A stretch of 64,000 bases of DNA, from positions 62,001 through 126,000 of the forward strand of contig DATIYT010000104.1 of NCBI GenBank assembly GCA_035517495.1, written 5' to 3'. Every line of letters starts with the position of its first letter. The first letter of the stretch is position 1. The translations under genes and the position numbers were made by a program. The notes beneath the pieces were generated by a model. It had not been told where the DNA came from. It did no database searches and saw only the letters and a list, made by a program, of their open reading frames with translations. This DNA comes from DASZHJ01 sp035517495. Lineage in GTDB: Bacteria; Pseudomonadota; Alphaproteobacteria; ATCC43930; CGMCC-115725. This document shows positions 34,576 to 43,782 of this stretch, piece after piece.

Positions 34576-35444
34576 AAGATTGTCGATGCCATTGCGCGCG
34601 GGTCACGCTGCGGCCAGCGACCGGTCTCCACCTGGTGCAGGAAATCGTCGACGAGCTGGTTGAAGAGGCCCGGTTCTTCGATGTTGATGGTATGACCTGT
34701 GTTGGGCAATACCACCAGCCCCGCGGAGGGGATGGTTCGCTTCAAATAGAGGCCCGGCTCCAGGCAGGGCCAGTCCTCATCGCCGGTGATGATGAGTGTC
34801 GGCAGCGTCATTCGTGCCAGCGGTTCGGAGAGGTCGTAGAGCGACGGCCGCTTACGCTGGACGCCGAGCTGCGTGAGCATCGACCCCGTCGTCGAATGCT
34901 CCGCAAGCTGACGTGCGAACTCGGCGAACCCCCGCGGGTCCTTGTTCTGGTACTGCACCCGCGTCGGGCCGGTGGCGTAGGCGGGCGCGATCTCCGCCAT
35001 GCCCTTCTCCCTTAGGTTGGCCGCGGTTTGCTCGGTCTCGCGCTGGAACTGCTCGCGCTTGCCGGGCTCGGCACCGTAGCCGCAACCGCCCACGACGATC
35101 GAATACGCGCGGTCGGGATAGCGCATCCCGAAATGCAGCGTCGCGAAGCCGCCCATGGAAAGACCGACGACGTGCGCCTTCTCGATCTTGAGCGCGTCGA
35201 GCACGGCGCGGATGTCATCTCGGGCGCGATCCTGGGAATAACGCTCTGGCTCGGCCGGCACATCAGATGGCGGATAGCCCCGCGCATTGAATGCAATCGC
35301 CCGATAGCGCCGGGCGAAATGGCGCATCTGCGGTTCCCAGCTTCGGTGGTCGCCCGCGAATTCATGCACGAAAACCACGGGCAAACCGGATCCGACCTCT
35401 TCGTAGTAGAGCCGGATGCCGTCATCGGCAGTCAGGTGCGGCAT
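34563..35444 (-). CDS. Alpha/beta-fold hydrolase
   Basis: The 293-residue protein has LYYEEVGSGLPVVFVHEFAG (oxyanion), the elbow GLSMGGFATLHF, an acid in ITGDEDWPC and the catalytic His in PNTGHTINIEEP. FNARGYPPSD is typical of this group of esterases. The ATG 35444 follows a GAGGAGG site; the open frame runs to 35480 inside the upstream SDR. It is likely cotranscribed with the SDR gene (10 bp apart). Confidence 0.87.
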   Translation of the reverse strand: MPHLTADDGIRLYYEEVGSGLPVVFVHEFAGDHRSWEPQMRHFARRYRAIAFNARGYPPSDVPAEPERYSQDRARDDIRAVLDALKIEKAHVVGLSMGGFATLHFGMRYPDRAYSIVVGGCGYGAEPGKREQFQRETEQTAANLREKGMAEIAPAYATGPTRVQYQNKDPRGFAEFARQLAEHSTTGSMLTQLGVQRKRPSLYDLSEPLARMTLPTLIITGDEDWPCLEPGLYLKRTIPSAGLVVLPNTGHTINIEEPGLFNQLVDDFLHQVETGRWPQRDPRAMASTILGLR

Positions 35445-35454
35445 GATGACCTCC

Positions 35455-36231
35455 TCAAGCCGAGCGATTGGCGATGCCACCGTCGATCGTGACGATGGTG
35501 CCGGTTGTGTAAGCGGAGAGATCCGAGGCGAGGAACGCAGCCATCGCCGCGATCTCCTCCGGGGTGGCGGCGCGACCGAAGGGCATGGTCTTGGTGAGCT
35601 CGCGCCAGCGTTCGGGATCGCCGAATTTGTCCTGCGCCACCTTGCTCATCAAAGTGACAAGGCGATCGGTCGCGACCGGACCTGGATTTATGCCCACCAC
35701 GCGGACGCCGGTGTCGGGGCTGACCGCGCCCAAGGCCCTGGTGAAGGCCATCAGCGAAGCGTTCCCGGCGGAGCCTGCAATGTAGGCGGCGTTCATGCGT
35801 TCGCCCGCACCGCCGATGATGTTGACGATCACGCCCTTGCCGCGCGCACGCATCTGGCGGAAATATTCCCGCGTCATGTTGATATAACCGAAGACCTTGA
35901 GGTCCCACGCGGCGCGCCAGCGCGCCTCGTCCACTTCTTCGACCGTACCGCCGGGAATGGCGCCGGCGTTGTTGACCACGATGTCGAGCGCGGGATGGCG
36001 CCGGGCGAGAGCAAGCACGTTCTTGCTGTCGCTCAAGTCGCACGGTTCGATCTCAACCGAGACGTTCGACTCCGCGAGGATGCGGCCTCGCGCCGCTTCG
36101 AGATCGGCCGCGGTGCGCGAAACCAGGATCACGTCGCATCCCTCTTGCGCCAGGAGCCGCGCGGTCGCGTAGCCGATCCCCTTGGACGCGCCGGTCACCA
36201 AGGCCTTGCGGCCCCTGAGATTGAGATCCAT
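35455..36231 (-). CDS. SDR-family oxidoreductase with altered active site
   Basis: The 258-residue protein has the cofactor motif TGASKGIG at 13-20 and NNAGAIPGG. The catalytic YxxxK is replaced: in NAAYIAGSAGNASLMAFTRA the residue four after the Tyr is Ser, not Lys. The same pattern occurs in a subgroup of SDR proteins, so it may not mean loss of activity. Substrate unknown. It has a GGGGAGG site before the ATG and forms a two-gene unit with the hydrolase. Confidence 0.83.
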   Translation of the reverse strand: MDLNLRGRKALVTGASKGIGYATARLLAQEGCDVILVSRTAADLEAARGRILAESNVSVEIEPCDLSDSKNVLALARRHPALDIVVNNAGAIPGGTVEEVDEARWRAAWDLKVFGYINMTREYFRQMRARGKGVIVNIIGGAGERMNAAYIAGSAGNASLMAFTRALGAVSPDTGVRVVGINPGPVATDRLVTLMSKVAQDKFGDPERWRELTKTMPFGRAATPEEIAAMAAFLASDLSAYTTGTIVTIDGGIANRSA

Positions 36232-36405
36232 CCGTGCCTCCCCCGTCGATTATTGCGGTATCGATCTGTTGCAGAAGCGGGGGGCATCGCGCAAGACCGA
36301 TCTCGGCGATCCCCGGAAAATGCCTATCGTTTGGTCGCCCGCGCCAAATCATGCTAAACCGGCTGCTCGCGCGAGCAGGGCTGTAGCGATAGATGCGGCA
36401 AGCCG

Positions 36406-37125
36406 ATGGACCTTTCCGTGGTGATACCCGTGCGCAACGAAGCGCCCAACGTGGCGCCTCTAGTGGCCGAAATTCGCGCCGCGCTCGACGAGCATTTCGA
36501 CTATGAGATCATCTATGTGGATGACGGCAGCAGCGACGAGACGGCGGCGGAACTCGCTCGCCTCCGGCGCGATTTCCCTCGGTTGCGCGCGATCCGTCAT
36601 CGCAGGAGCTGCGGCCAAAGCATGGCGATCCTGAGCGGCGTCAAGGCGGCGCGCGCGCCTTGGATCGCGACCCTCGACGGCGACGGCCAGAACGACCCGG
36701 CCGACATACCCTCGCTCTGGATCAAAACACGACGCCACGCCGCTCCCCCTCTGCTCGTGATCGGCGAGCGCCGACGGCGGCGCGACAATTGGATCAAGCG
36801 CTGGGCATCGAGCATCGCCAATGCGGTTCGCCGGGCACTGCTGCACGACGGTACCCCGGATACCGGCTGTGGCCTGAAGCTGTTCCCGCGAGAATTGTTT
36901 CTCGAGCTGCCGGCCTTCGACCACATGCACCGCTTTCTCCCGGCGTTGGTTCAGCGCGCCGGCGGCAAGGTGATTTCGGTTCCCGTCAACCATCGCCCGC
37001 GTCAGCACGGCCGCTCCCATTACGGTGTGATCGATCGCGCGCTGGTCGGGATTGTCGATCTCTTCGGCGTCCTGTGGCTGCTGCGCCGCGCCAAAAATCC
37101 CGAGCTGGTGGGCGATGACCCCTGA
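36406..37125 (+). CDS. Family 2 glycosyltransferase (DPM/polyprenyl-phosphate type)
   Basis: The 239-residue GT-A enzyme has DLSVVIPVRNEAPNVAPLV at the start, IIYVDDGSSDETAAEL (nucleotide and metal), and WIATLDGDGQNDPADIPSL (DxD-like). DTGCGLKLFPRELF and FLPALVQRAGGKVI are characteristic of polyprenyl-phosphate mannosyl/glucosyl transferases. No C-terminal membrane helices are present. It overlaps the next membrane protein by 11 nt, suggesting joint function, probably lipid-linked sugar transfer. Confidence 0.87.
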   Translation: MDLSVVIPVRNEAPNVAPLVAEIRAALDEHFDYEIIYVDDGSSDETAAELARLRRDFPRLRAIRHRRSCGQSMAILSGVKAARAPWIATLDGDGQNDPADIPSLWIKTRRHAAPPLLVIGERRRRRDNWIKRWASSIANAVRRALLHDGTPDTGCGLKLFPRELFLELPAFDHMHRFLPALVQRAGGKVISVPVNHRPRQHGRSHYGVIDRALVGIVDLFGVLWLLRRAKNPELVGDDP

Positions 37126-37786
37126 GCCCGTGCGCCTGCCGCTTCCGATCCTGCGCCAGGCCGGCCGCGTCGTCGCGTTGCTCGCGATCGTCCTCGGGAT
37201 CGTCGCGCTCGCAACGCACCGCGAGATGTACGATCCCGCGGCCGTCGCCGCGACGATCGGACAATACCCTGCGGCTCCCTTGGTTTTTGTCGCGGTGCAC
37301 GTCGTTGCGAGCCTGATCTTCTTTCCGCGCACCTTGCTTGGCGTCGCGGCCGGCGCGCTGTTCGGGGCCTGGTGGGGGACGTTCTGGGCGGCGCTCGGCA
37401 GCGTCATCGGCGCCCTCGCGGGATTTCTGCTCGCCCGCTACGTCAACAGCGGACTGATCGATCTCGAGAGCACGCCGCGGCTCGGGCCGGTTCTGCTGCG
37501 CGCAGAGCGCGGCGGTTGGCGTTCGGTGGCGGCGCTTCGGCTCATCCCCGTGGTGCCGCACAGTCTCGCGAACTACGCGCTGGGACTCACGCGATTGGGG
37601 ATCGGCAGCTACGCGCTGGGCTCGTTTCTGGGACAACTGCCCATGACGATCGCCGCGACGGAGCTGGGCGCCGCCGGCGAAAGCGCGCTCACGGGCCGCA
37701 CCGACTGGCTACTCCCGACGCTCATCGGCGCCGCGGCCCTGACGGCCTCATTCATCCTGCCGCGGTTGGTTCAGCGCCATCGATGA
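37115..37786 (+). CDS. VTT-domain (TVP38/TMEM64, DedA-related) membrane protein
   Basis: The 223-residue protein has about five membrane helices and a VTT core: FFPRTLLGVAAGALFGAWWG, GALAGFLLARYV, ALRLIPVVPHSLANYALG and GQLPMTIAATELG. The family is thought to act as phospholipid scramblases/transporters. ATG 37115 overlaps the glycosyltransferase stop by 11 nt; the frame to 37052 is unsupported. The pair GT2-VTT is often seen and may act on a lipid-linked sugar. Confidence 0.84.
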   Translation: MTPEPVRLPLPILRQAGRVVALLAIVLGIVALATHREMYDPAAVAATIGQYPAAPLVFVAVHVVASLIFFPRTLLGVAAGALFGAWWGTFWAALGSVIGALAGFLLARYVNSGLIDLESTPRLGPVLLRAERGGWRSVAALRLIPVVPHSLANYALGLTRLGIGSYALGSFLGQLPMTIAATELGAAGESALTGRTDWLLPTLIGAAALTASFILPRLVQRHR

Positions 37787-37854
37787 AGCTGCGACCGAAA
37801 TCGCAGGCGCTCAAGGACATGAGATGGGGAGTTGATCGGGGAGATCGAGACGCG

Positions 37855-37934
37855 GAATTTTAAAATTCACCGCGAGGGAGCTAAGAACGCGAAGGTTCAA
37901 GCTGCCTCGTAACCTCCGCATCTTCGCGGTAAAT
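37855..37934. repeat. Possible dispersed intergenic repeat
   Basis: An AT palindrome GAATTTTAAAATTC (37855-37868) adjoins an inverted pair, ACCGCGA (37869-37875) and TCGCGGT (37924-37930). Internal segments (AACGCGAAGG, CTCCGCATCTTCGCGG) resemble the CGCGAAG/CTTCGCG type of intergenic repeats common in proteobacteria. Only one copy is in the window. It lies between the VTT gene and the 3' end of glcF. Confidence 0.4.
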
Positions 37935-37994
37935 CTGACCCTTGCTGACGGCACAAGGTACTTCAAGGCATTCGCAAAATGCGCCGAGCCCCCC

Positions 37995-39326
37995 TCATCC
38001 CCTCGCTACCTCCACATCTCCTTTAAGCTTCGGGTCGACAGCGCGTCGATAAAGCGCACGGGGTATCGGGCCGCCGGTCGCCCAGTCCAACAGCTCGACC
38101 GTGTGCACCACGGGTACGCCGGCACCGTCGCTGAGCTGGGTGATGCAGCCGATATTGCCGGCGGCGACGATTTCGGGCGTGAGGCTCGCGATGCGGCCGA
38201 GCTTGCGCGCCTTCAGTTGGCCGGCGATTTCGGGTTGAAGCATGTTGTAGCTGCCGGCGGAACCGCAGCAGAGATGGCCCTCTGGTACCTCAGCCACCTC
38301 GAAGCCCGCCTCGGTCAGGAGCGCCTTCGGTCCTGCGTGAATTTGCTGGCCATGTTGCAGCGAGCAGGCGGAATGATAGGCGACCCGCTGGCGCTTTGGC
38401 AGGACGGAGGCCCCCAATCCCAGCTCCTGCACCACCTCGCTCACGTCCTTCGCCAGCGCCGCGACTCGGGCGGCTCGGACGGCATAGGCGGGATCGTTGC
38501 GCAGCAGGAATCCATAATCCTTGACCATGGTGCCGCAGCCCGAGGCATTGATGACGATCGCGTCGAGACCGCCGCGATCGGCCTCCGCGCACCAGGCCTC
38601 GACATTGCGCCGGACCGGATCGAGTGCGCGCCGGCCGAGATGGTGCTCGAGCGCGCCGCAGCATCCCACGCGATCCACAACCACCACTTCGGCGCCGAGC
38701 CGGGTCAGGAGCCGAACCGTCGCCTCATTGATCTCGGGCGCGATCACTCGCTGAACACAGCCGTTCAACAGCGCCACGCGCAGTTTGCGCTGACCCTGTG
38801 CCGGAAACACCTGGGGGCGATCGACCGGAGAAGGACCAGGTAGGCTCCGGGGAGCCAAGCGCAGCATTGCACGCCATCGCGGCGGCAACAGCGGCGCGAA
38901 CGGCCGCGCCAATTGTGCCAACAACAATGCGATCCTGGACAAGAGCGGCCGCGGCAGGATCAGCGCCAAGAGAGAACGCAGAGCACGCTCGGAGAGCGGT
39001 CGGCGATAGGTTTCCTCGACACGATGCCGGCCTTGATCCACGAGGTGCATGTAGTGCACGCCCGATGGGCAGGTGGTCATGCAAGCAAGGCAGGAAAGGC
39101 AGCGGTCAATATGACGGGCAACCTTGGCCGTCGCAGGGCGGTCGCGCTCCAGCATCTCCTTGATCAGGTAGATGCGTCCGCGCGGGCCGTCCAACTCGTC
39201 GCCCAGCAGCACATATGTGGGACAAGTGGCGGTACAGAAGCCGCAATGGACACAGGCGCGCAGAATCTTGTCGGCCTCGGCAATATCCGGATTTGCGAGC
39301 TGCGTCAGGGAAAACTGGGTCTGCAT
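37995..39326 (-). CDS. glcF: Glycolate oxidase iron-sulfur subunit
   Basis: The 443-residue protein has two ferredoxin-type clusters, ACVHCGFCTATCPTY and CLSCLACMTTCPSG, then two CCG domains (GLNGC-type LLNGCVQRVI...VGCCGALEHHLG and HSACSLQHGQQI...LCCGSAGSYNML). It transfers electrons from GlcD/GlcE to quinone at the inner membrane. It comes 15 bp after glcE on the same strand and ends the glcDEF operon. Confidence 0.94.
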   Translation of the reverse strand: MQTQFSLTQLANPDIAEADKILRACVHCGFCTATCPTYVLLGDELDGPRGRIYLIKEMLERDRPATAKVARHIDRCLSCLACMTTCPSGVHYMHLVDQGRHRVEETYRRPLSERALRSLLALILPRPLLSRIALLLAQLARPFAPLLPPRWRAMLRLAPRSLPGPSPVDRPQVFPAQGQRKLRVALLNGCVQRVIAPEINEATVRLLTRLGAEVVVVDRVGCCGALEHHLGRRALDPVRRNVEAWCAEADRGGLDAIVINASGCGTMVKDYGFLLRNDPAYAVRAARVAALAKDVSEVVQELGLGASVLPKRQRVAYHSACSLQHGQQIHAGPKALLTEAGFEVAEVPEGHLCCGSAGSYNMLQPEIAGQLKARKLGRIASLTPEIVAAGNIGCITQLSDGAGVPVVHTVELLDWATGGPIPRALYRRAVDPKLKGDVEVARG

Positions 39327-39341
39327 GGGATATCGTGCAAC

Positions 39342-40532
39342 TCAGAGAGCCCGATACATCCGGCCGGGATTGAGGATGCGGCGGGGATCGAAGCCGTCCT
39401 TGATCCGCCGGGTCAAGTCCTGCAGCGCAGCCGGCAGCGGCTCGAACACCGGCACCTCCATCCTTAGCGCCGCCGGAGCACGGATGAGCGTCGCATGACC
39501 GCCGCGCGCAGCAATCGCCGCGCGCACTGTCGCGGCGCCGCCATCGCCGGCACTTGCAACGCCGAGCCAGACGAGGCCCCCGCCCCAGTCGAATACGCAT
39601 TTGGCGTCAAGCCCGCGCGCGATTTCCGCAGCAATGCCCGGCCCGGCCTGGGGCGCCACCGAAAGACGCCACACTACGCGCGATTGATCGCCCGCGAAGA
39701 AGTCGAGATCAGCCAGCGAGCGCCACGGGGTGAGCGCCGCAGCTCCATCCAGGAATTCAACCGACGCAAATTCGCCGAGCTCGCGACGCAATGCTTCCGA
39801 GCGCGCTTCGACCGAGGGCTTATGGCCCTCGACCCGCAGCAAGGTCGTCGATCTCGCACCCGAACCATCGGATGGAATGTGCGCGGCGCCGCTCACCTCG
39901 TGGGGACTCTGGAGCGCCTGCGTCATCGCCGCGACCGCCGGTTCCGCGCCGAGACCCGCGAGCAGCAGCGTCCGTGTCTCTTCCGGCCGCGGCAGCACCT
40001 TGACCGTCACCTCGGTCAGCACCGCGAGCGTGCCGAAGGAACCCGCCATCAATTTCGAAAGGTCATAGCCCGTGACGTTCTTGACCACGCGCCCACCCGC
40101 CTTGAAGGCTTCGCCGCGCCCACTCACGGCGTGAAAGCCGAGCAAATGATCCCGTGCGGCGCCGTACTTGATCCGGCGCGGTCCCGCGAGATTGGCGGCG
40201 AGCACCCCGCTCAGGGTCTGCCGGCCCCCGTCGGCACCGAGCAGCGGCCCCCAATCGCCGGGCTCGAAGGCCAGCATCTGCTGTGCGCTCTCCAGCACCC
40301 GCGCGATCTCCGCCATCGGCGTCGCCGCCCCCGCGGTGAGCACCAGCTCCTCGGGCTCATAGGAGCGGACGCCGGAAAAGGCGGCAACGTCGAGCACATG
40401 CGGCGCCTCGACCGGGCGGCCGAGTGCGCGTTTCGTACTCCGAGCCAGCACCTCCAAAGCCTCCCCCTCGCCGGCCGCCCAGGCGACCAGCTTCACCAAT
40501 TCGCCTTCGTCCTGCGGGCGGAAACGCGTCAC
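39342..40532 (-). CDS. glcE: Glycolate oxidase FAD-binding subunit GlcE
   Basis: The 396-residue FAD-binding protein has a reduced PCMH fold: PEELVLTAGAATPMAEI (FAD), GGRQTLSGVLAANLAGPRR, GGRVVKNVTGYDLSKLMAGS (typical GlcE) and a C-terminal FDPRRILNPGRMY. It works with GlcD and GlcF to oxidise glycolate to glyoxylate. It begins 2 bp after the glcD stop. Confidence 0.93.
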   Translation of the reverse strand: MTRFRPQDEGELVKLVAWAAGEGEALEVLARSTKRALGRPVEAPHVLDVAAFSGVRSYEPEELVLTAGAATPMAEIARVLESAQQMLAFEPGDWGPLLGADGGRQTLSGVLAANLAGPRRIKYGAARDHLLGFHAVSGRGEAFKAGGRVVKNVTGYDLSKLMAGSFGTLAVLTEVTVKVLPRPEETRTLLLAGLGAEPAVAAMTQALQSPHEVSGAAHIPSDGSGARSTTLLRVEGHKPSVEARSEALRRELGEFASVEFLDGAAALTPWRSLADLDFFAGDQSRVVWRLSVAPQAGPGIAAEIARGLDAKCVFDWGGGLVWLGVASAGDGGAATVRAAIAARGGHATLIRAPAALRMEVPVFEPLPAALQDLTRRIKDGFDPRRILNPGRMYRAL

Positions 40533-40534
40533 GA

Positions 40535-42022
40535 TCAGAAGCGCGGGATGTCGGGAAAGGCCATTTGGCCCCGGTGCACATGTACGCGGCCCAGTTCGGC
40601 GCAGCGATGCAGCTTCGGGAAGACCTTGCCGGGATTGAGCAGGCCCTCTGGGTCAAAGGCGCATTTGAGCCGCATCTGCTGATCGAGATCGACTGGCGTG
40701 AACATCGTGTCCATGAGATCGCGCTTCTCGACGCCGACCCCGTGCTCGCCTGTAAGGACGCCTCCCACTTCGACGCAGAGCCGCAAGATGTCGGAGCCCA
40801 GTGCCTCGGCACGCTCAAGCTCGCCAGGCTGATTTGCATCGTAGAGTATGAGCGGGTGCAGGTTGCCGTCGCCGGCATGGAAGACATTGGCGACGCGGAG
40901 GCCGTGCTTGCGGCTCAGCTCGGCCATTCCCATCAGCACGTCCGAGAGGCGTTTGCGGGGAATGGTCCCGTCGACGCAATAGTAATCGGGCGAGATGCGG
41001 CCGACCGCGGGAAAAGCCGCCTTGCGTCCGGCCCAGAAGACCAGGCGCTCCTGCTCGTTCTGGCTGATGCGGCACGACATCGCCCGGTTCTGGCGCGCGA
41101 TCGCCTCGACGCGGCCAATCAGGTGATCGACCTCGGCGGCGGGACCGTCCAGCTCGACGATCAGCAGCGCCTCCACGTCGCGCGGATATCCCGCATGGAC
41201 GAAGTCTTCCGCGGCGTGGATCGCCGGCCGGTCCATCATCTCCATGCCGCCGGGAATGATGCCCGCGGCAATGATGGCGGCAACGCAGCTCCCCGCGCTC
41301 TCGTTGCTGGGAAATCCGATCAGCAGCGCGCGCGCCGTGGTGGGCTTGGGCAGTATCCGCACCGTCACCTCGGTGACGACGCCCAGGAGGCCTTCCGATC
41401 CCACCATGATACCCAGCAAGTCGTAGCCGGCGGCGTCCAGATGCTTGCCGCCGAGGCGCACGATCTCGCCGTCGATCGTCACCATCTCGAGCCCCAGCAC
41501 GTTGTTGGTGGTGAGGCCGTATTTGAGGCAGTGTACGCCGCCCGAATTTTCGGCGATGTTGCCGCCGATGGTGCATGCGATCTGGCTCGAAGGGTCCGGG
41601 GCGTAATAAAAGCCCGCATGCTGAACGGCGAGCGTGATCGCGAGATTGGTGACGCCGGGCTCGGTCACCACGCAGCGGTTGGCGTAGTCGATCTCTTTGA
41701 TGCGGTTGAACTTGCCCATGCCGAGGATGATGCCGTCGGCAAGCGGCAGCGCGCCTCCTGAAAGCGAGGTGCCGGCGCCGCGCGGCACCACCTTGATCCG
41801 GTTATCGCGACAGTAGCGCAGCACAGCCGCCACCTGCTCGGTGGTCGAAGGAAGCACCACCAGCAGCGGCGATTGTCGATAGGCCGTAAGGCCGTCGCTC
41901 TCGTAGGCGCGCCGCTCATCTTCGTCGAGAATCACGCCTTCGCCGGGGACAATGCGATTGAGTGCCGCCGCAATCTCGGCGCGCCGCGCAATCACCCCGG
42001 CATCCGGCTCCGGCATGCGCAT
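40535..42022 (-). CDS. glcD: Glycolate oxidase catalytic subunit GlcD
   Basis: The 495-residue FAD-linked oxidase has PSTTEQVAAVLRYCRDN, PRGAGTSLSGGALPL, GGNIAENSGGVHCLKYGLT and the C-terminal EVGGVLTGEHGVGVEKRD plus FDPEGLLNPGKVFP motifs. It oxidises glycolate or lactate-like 2-hydroxyacids. ATG 42022 has a GGGAG site; the open frame runs on to 42130. First gene of glcDEF. Confidence 0.94.
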   Translation of the reverse strand: MRMPEPDAGVIARRAEIAAALNRIVPGEGVILDEDERRAYESDGLTAYRQSPLLVVLPSTTEQVAAVLRYCRDNRIKVVPRGAGTSLSGGALPLADGIILGMGKFNRIKEIDYANRCVVTEPGVTNLAITLAVQHAGFYYAPDPSSQIACTIGGNIAENSGGVHCLKYGLTTNNVLGLEMVTIDGEIVRLGGKHLDAAGYDLLGIMVGSEGLLGVVTEVTVRILPKPTTARALLIGFPSNESAGSCVAAIIAAGIIPGGMEMMDRPAIHAAEDFVHAGYPRDVEALLIVELDGPAAEVDHLIGRVEAIARQNRAMSCRISQNEQERLVFWAGRKAAFPAVGRISPDYYCVDGTIPRKRLSDVLMGMAELSRKHGLRVANVFHAGDGNLHPLILYDANQPGELERAEALGSDILRLCVEVGGVLTGEHGVGVEKRDLMDTMFTPVDLDQQMRLKCAFDPEGLLNPGKVFPKLHRCAELGRVHVHRGQMAFPDIPRF

Positions 42023-42197
42023 AGGCTGGCTCCCTTCTCGCCCGATATCTAGCAGGTTCCAGCCGGACAGAGGCAGAACCTGCTGTCTATTCGTTGATTT
42101 GTCGCATTTTCTAGCTCGAAGCGGTACCACCCTCGATTTTGCAAGGGCAAGCCTCGGTCGAAAATGCCCTGGGCAGAACTGGTCTCATTGCCCCAAC

Positions 42198-42223
42198 CAA
42201 AAAACCGCGCCAGAGGGCGCGGT
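42198..42223 (-). terminator. Intrinsic terminator of rpmJ
   Basis: On the minus strand ACCGCGCC and GGCGCGGT (pairing 42216-42223 with 42204-42211, loop of 4) is followed by TTTTTTGG. It lies 27 bp beyond the rpmJ stop and is a classic rho-independent terminator. Confidence 0.88.
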
Positions 42224-42249
42224 CCATTGACGCCTTAAAGGAAGGGCGC

Positions 42250-42375
42250 TTAACCCTGGCGCGCCTTGTAGCGCGGGTTGCTCTTGTTGATGACGTAGAC
42301 GCGGCCCTTCCGCCGCACGATGCGGCAGTTCTTATCGCGCTTTTTCAGCGACTTGAGTGAGTTTGCGATCTTCAT
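42250..42375 (-). CDS. rpmJ: 50S ribosomal protein L36
   Basis: The 41-residue protein is the alphaproteobacterial form of L36: MKIANSLKSLKKRDKNC at the start and VYVINKSNPRYKARQG at the end, with only one cysteine, so it lacks the zinc-binding Cys set of other forms. ATG 42375 has a TAGGTGG site upstream. An in-frame extension to 42456 is discarded. A strong terminator follows. Confidence 0.97.
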   Translation of the reverse strand: MKIANSLKSLKKRDKNCRIVRRKGRVYVINKSNPRYKARQG

Positions 42376-42471
42376 GAGGCCACCTAAGACGGAAAGCGAG
42401 GCGGGGGTACCGCGCCGGAGCGCGCGACCATAGGGCGGTGCGTTGGCCCCTGTCAACCGCGCCCGATTGGC

Positions 42472-42708
42472 TCAGCGGTGCTCCGCATCGTGAGCCACCT
42501 TCTCACCGACCCAACCGAGGACCGCCAGCAAGATGCCCAGGGCGAGCACGGCCATCCCAGCAAAGCGGAATTCGGGTGTTCCGACCAAACCGCTGGAGAG
42601 GCGCATCACCAAGCCGGCCAGCAAGGTGAACCCGGCCGCGAGCCAAACCCAGTCGAGTAGGCCTCGGCCACCGGCACCGCTCAACCACTGGAGCCCATGA
42701 CGTCCCAT
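42472..42708 (-). CDS. Small membrane protein, unknown
   Basis: The 78-residue product has two predicted helices (about residues 18-36 and 48-66) and a polar end VGEKVAHDAEHR. No family is recognised. The start is read as the ATG at 42708 (minus strand), with CGGAGTG just upstream. Confidence 0.55.
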   Translation of the reverse strand: MGRHGLQWLSGAGGRGLLDWVWLAAGFTLLAGLVMRLSSGLVGTPEFRFAGMAVLALGILLAVLGWVGEKVAHDAEHR

Positions 42709-42807
42709 GACACACTCCGCTGCGCAGGCTCATTCAAGCGTACGCGCCTTAAATCGATTTTAATTTGGAGCAGCGACCCCCACAGCACAAGGTCGCCGCC
42801 CCTGCGT

Positions 42808-43476
42808 TCAATGCACGGTAGTGCTGCGTTCTGCTCTCGACAGCCCTCCAGCCGAGGCCCTTGGCGCAACAAGCGGCTTGTTGATCCAGGCAAGGCGCTC
42901 TGAAACACCACCATGGCGAGAGGCCTCTACCACCGGCAACTCATGGGCATGGACATGATCAGCCCCGTGCCGCCGGATGATCGCCGCGGCGGCTTGCTCC
43001 TGCTCCAAGGTCGGCGTCGCCACCCAAAGCAGGATCCCGCCACGTTCCAACTGCCACAGCAAAGACCGCGCGTATCGCCGCTGCATGATCCTGCCAAGCG
43101 CCACAGCAACGGCGCCGCTCGCACCGCCGACTGCGGCACCCAAAGCAAGAGCCAATGCAACCGTCCCCCCGCTCGCGGCAACTCCGCCGGCGATGGCACA
43201 AATACCCGCGCTGCCCAAGGTCGATATCGCCATGGCGCGCAGGGTGCCACGCGAGCGCATGCCTATGAAGGGTATGCGGGGAACCGCTGGATCATCCACG
43301 ACGGCGCCACTGCTGGCGAAAATATGGCCCAGAGCCCGTTCAACCGTGGCCTCGTCCGCCATCAAGCTCACTAGCGAGCGGTCAAATCCCGCAAGCAACA
43401 GGTCGTCAATAGCGGCTTCGAAGCCGCTGGCGTCGTGAAAGACGCCTGCGATCTCCCGTCCGAAACGGTACATCAT
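42808..43476 (-). CDS. Membrane-associated general-stress-like protein
   Basis: The 222-residue protein starts with a short alpha/beta domain (EIAGVFHDASGFEAAIDDLL, FDRSLVSLMADEA) like those in stress-induced YflT/17M-type proteins. A Gly/Ala-rich pair of helices (about 82-135) follows, then ERGGILLWVATPTLEQEQAAA, a repeat of the first type of fold, and a HAHE end. ATG 43476 has a GAGGGAG site. Function unknown, possibly envelope stress. Confidence 0.65.
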   Translation of the reverse strand: MMYRFGREIAGVFHDASGFEAAIDDLLLAGFDRSLVSLMADEATVERALGHIFASSGAVVDDPAVPRIPFIGMRSRGTLRAMAISTLGSAGICAIAGGVAASGGTVALALALGAAVGGASGAVAVALGRIMQRRYARSLLWQLERGGILLWVATPTLEQEQAAAAIIRRHGADHVHAHELPVVEASRHGGVSERLAWINKPLVAPRASAGGLSRAERSTTVH

Positions 43477-43782
43477 CGGCGTTTCTCCCTCCTCAGAGGG
43501 CAGCCGAATCGCGGGCGGCAACGGCTGGGATTGTGTGACGCGACAGACCGCCAGCGCGCTTCGGTCGCGAACATTCGATATCGATCTATGCCAGGGCCGA
43601 CGGCGTACCAGCGCCTCCAAGACGGCGAGAATGGCAACCCGAAGTTGTGCCGCCGTCAGCGGCTGACGCGCAGTTCAAGTTTCTTCGCTGCCGACCGAAA
43701 CGTCGGGCAGAGGAGGGTTAACAGACTATTTGCGGGGCATTATAAGTCTGGAGGACCCTCCTCACCCAACCGGAGCCAGCCC
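43477..43782. other. Divergent intergenic region before osmC-like gene
   Basis: No gene is supported. It contains a small perfect inverted repeat, CGTCAGC (43654-43660) and GCTGACG (43662-43668), and the strong promoter listed separately. The region is shared by the leftward stress-like gene and the rightward OsmC gene. Confidence 0.55.
43718..43746 (+). promoter_or_regulatory. Sigma-70-like promoter of the OsmC gene
   Basis: TTAACA (43718-43723), a 17-bp spacer and TATAAG (43741-43746) match the housekeeping consensus at ten of twelve bases. Transcription would start near 43753, leaving a 30-nt leader before the ATG at 43783. Confidence 0.65.

Noticed and set aside
42376..42456. 27-residue extension of L36
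   Set aside because: L36 is 41 residues with conserved MKI start; the extension is unlike any ribosomal protein.
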